In this document: in pieces, positions 63,331 through 64,000 of the stretch
How positions within the stretch are numbered: the stretch's first letter is position 1
Layout of the letters: the number at the start of each line of letters is the position of its first letter
Assembly: GCF_014644535.1 (NCBI RefSeq)
Contig: NZ_BMKW01000002.1
Span: forward strand, 124,001 to 188,000
Length of the DNA stretch: 64,000 bases
Direction of reading: 5' to 3'
DNA from: Neoroseomonas lacus
GTDB taxonomy: Bacteria; Pseudomonadota; Alphaproteobacteria; Acetobacterales; Acetobacteraceae
Position numbers and translations under genes: made by a program
Notes under the pieces: model-generated
The model's input: only the letters and a program-made list of their open reading frames with translations
What the model was told of the DNA's origin: nothing
Database searches by the model: none

Positions 63331-64000
63331 TCAAGGTTTGCGGGCCACCAGCAACACGAACATGGGCGGGGCGTTGCGCGGAAGCGGCAGCAGCGCCGCC
63401 GCCACCCGCCCCAACAGGAATGACACCGCCAACGCCACATACCAGGACCGCCGCGCGGCGAACCAGGGCCCCTCCGGCCGCGTCTTCAGCGGCGCGAGCC
63501 GGCCCATCCAATGGATCAGCGGCTGGGCCGCGACCGGCGCGAGCGGCCGCACTTCCTCGACCACCAGGCCCAGGCTGTCGGCCAGCGCCCGCATCGCGCC
63601 TTCATTCCACCAGGACAGATGATGCGGCGGCGCGTTGAAGACGAAGTTGGGGATCGCCGTCATCGCCGAGGGCCAGATCGGCGCCCCCAGCATCAACAAC
63701 CCGCCAGGCTTGAGGCAGCGCACCATCGCCGCCGCCATGGCGCGCGGCTCGGCGACATGCTCGATCACCTGGAAGGCGCAGGCGGCGTCATAGGTGCCCT
63801 CATGCGTCGTGGCGTGGACGTCCAGGCTTTCCGCCCGGACCTCCCCATCATGCTCGGCATAGGCGCCGGCGTTGGGGTCCAGCCCAACATAGCGCGCCGC
63901 GGGGATGTGCCGGGCGAAGGCGCCGGCGCCGGCGCCGACCTCCAGCACCGCATCGCGGGGTCGGATACGCGCGGCGGCATGGGGGTATTCAGCGCGGTCC
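63331..64000 (-). CDS. Class I SAM-dependent methyltransferase (partial)
   Basis: At least 222 residues; the frame runs off the window edge, so the N-terminus is missing. The SAM-binding motif is VLEVGAGAGAFARHIP; then LDPNAGAYAEHD, CAFQVIEHVAEP and KPGGLLMLGAPIWP. The last third has a hydrophobic stretch (SWYVALAVSFLLGRVAAALLPL) that may anchor it to the membrane. Substrate unknown. Same strand as the GNAT-MutT gene, 34 bases upstream of it. Confidence 0.85.
   Translation of the reverse strand, partial: DRAEYPHAAARIRPRDAVLEVGAGAGAFARHIPAARYVGLDPNAGAYAEHDGEVRAESLDVHATTHEGTYDAACAFQVIEHVAEPRAMAAAMVRCLKPGGLLMLGAPIWPSAMTAIPNFVFNAPPHHLSWWNEGAMRALADSLGLVVEEVRPLAPVAAQPLIHWMGRLAPLKTRPEGPWFAARRSWYVALAVSFLLGRVAAALLPLPRNAPPMFVLLVARKP

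Noticed and set aside
1..64000. CRISPR arrays, prophage and complete insertion sequences
   Set aside because: The repeats seen are hairpin units of irregular spacing, no spacer-repeat series exists, and the only transposition gene is a short istB scar.

Overview
The window is a high-GC chromosomal segment from an alphaproteobacterium, most likely a Roseomonas-like member of the Acetobacteraceae. That placement is inference. It rests on base composition, frequent GTG starts, two Bug-type solute receptors, an orphan Hint-domain protein, a SAM-II riboswitch on metZ, and alphaproteobacterial gene order (argD-argF-hslO; bolA-dnaJ-cobS-cobT; tkt-gap). Most of it is housekeeping DNA packed into short, translationally coupled operons. 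No phage, CRISPR array or complete insertion sequence is visible.

Layout. 1-12.6 kb: alpha-2-macroglobulin with penicillin-binding protein 1C (periplasmic defence and cell wall), recX-azlC-azlD, small exported proteins, a GlcG-type protein, and argD-argF. 13.6-19.2 kb: an accessory island between argF and hslO. It holds a nucleotidyltransferase, a PqqD-HprK fusion kinase, a tiny Tat-signal-like peptide, an insertion-sequence scar and a plant-type GH17 glucanase. It is closed on the right by an inverted partial copy of the argF 3' end. 19.2-31.4 kb: hslO, a RidA protein, a nucleoside deaminase, two Bug receptor plus hydrolase cassettes, folE, apaG, a LysE exporter, metZ with its riboswitch, and tRNA-Gly(CCC). 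31.4-44 kb: a coiled-coil lipoprotein, a Nudix protein, a possible cysteine hydrolase, an Atm1-type exporter, rpmB, a BKACE enzyme, a YbjN protein, ubiK and the hldD-lgt-MidA-pgeF operon. 44-50 kb: lipoproteins, cobS-GST-cobT, a J-domain protein and bolA. 50-60 kb: Nudix, pgk, AraC regulator, Hint protein, flavin reductase, gap and tkt. 60-64 kb: an XRE regulator facing a KefB-like antiporter, a GNAT-MutT fusion, and a methyltransferase cut by the window edge.

Two things stand out. First, the 13.6-19.2 kb island combines a possible peptide-modification cassette, a probably horizontally acquired glucanase and an inverted argF duplication that could let the island flip without breaking argF. 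Second, a family of modular two-hairpin repeats sits directly after stop codons throughout the window. One hairpin is nearly constant. The other changes sequence from copy to copy but keeps its base pairing, which suggests selection on RNA structure, plausibly for transcript ends.
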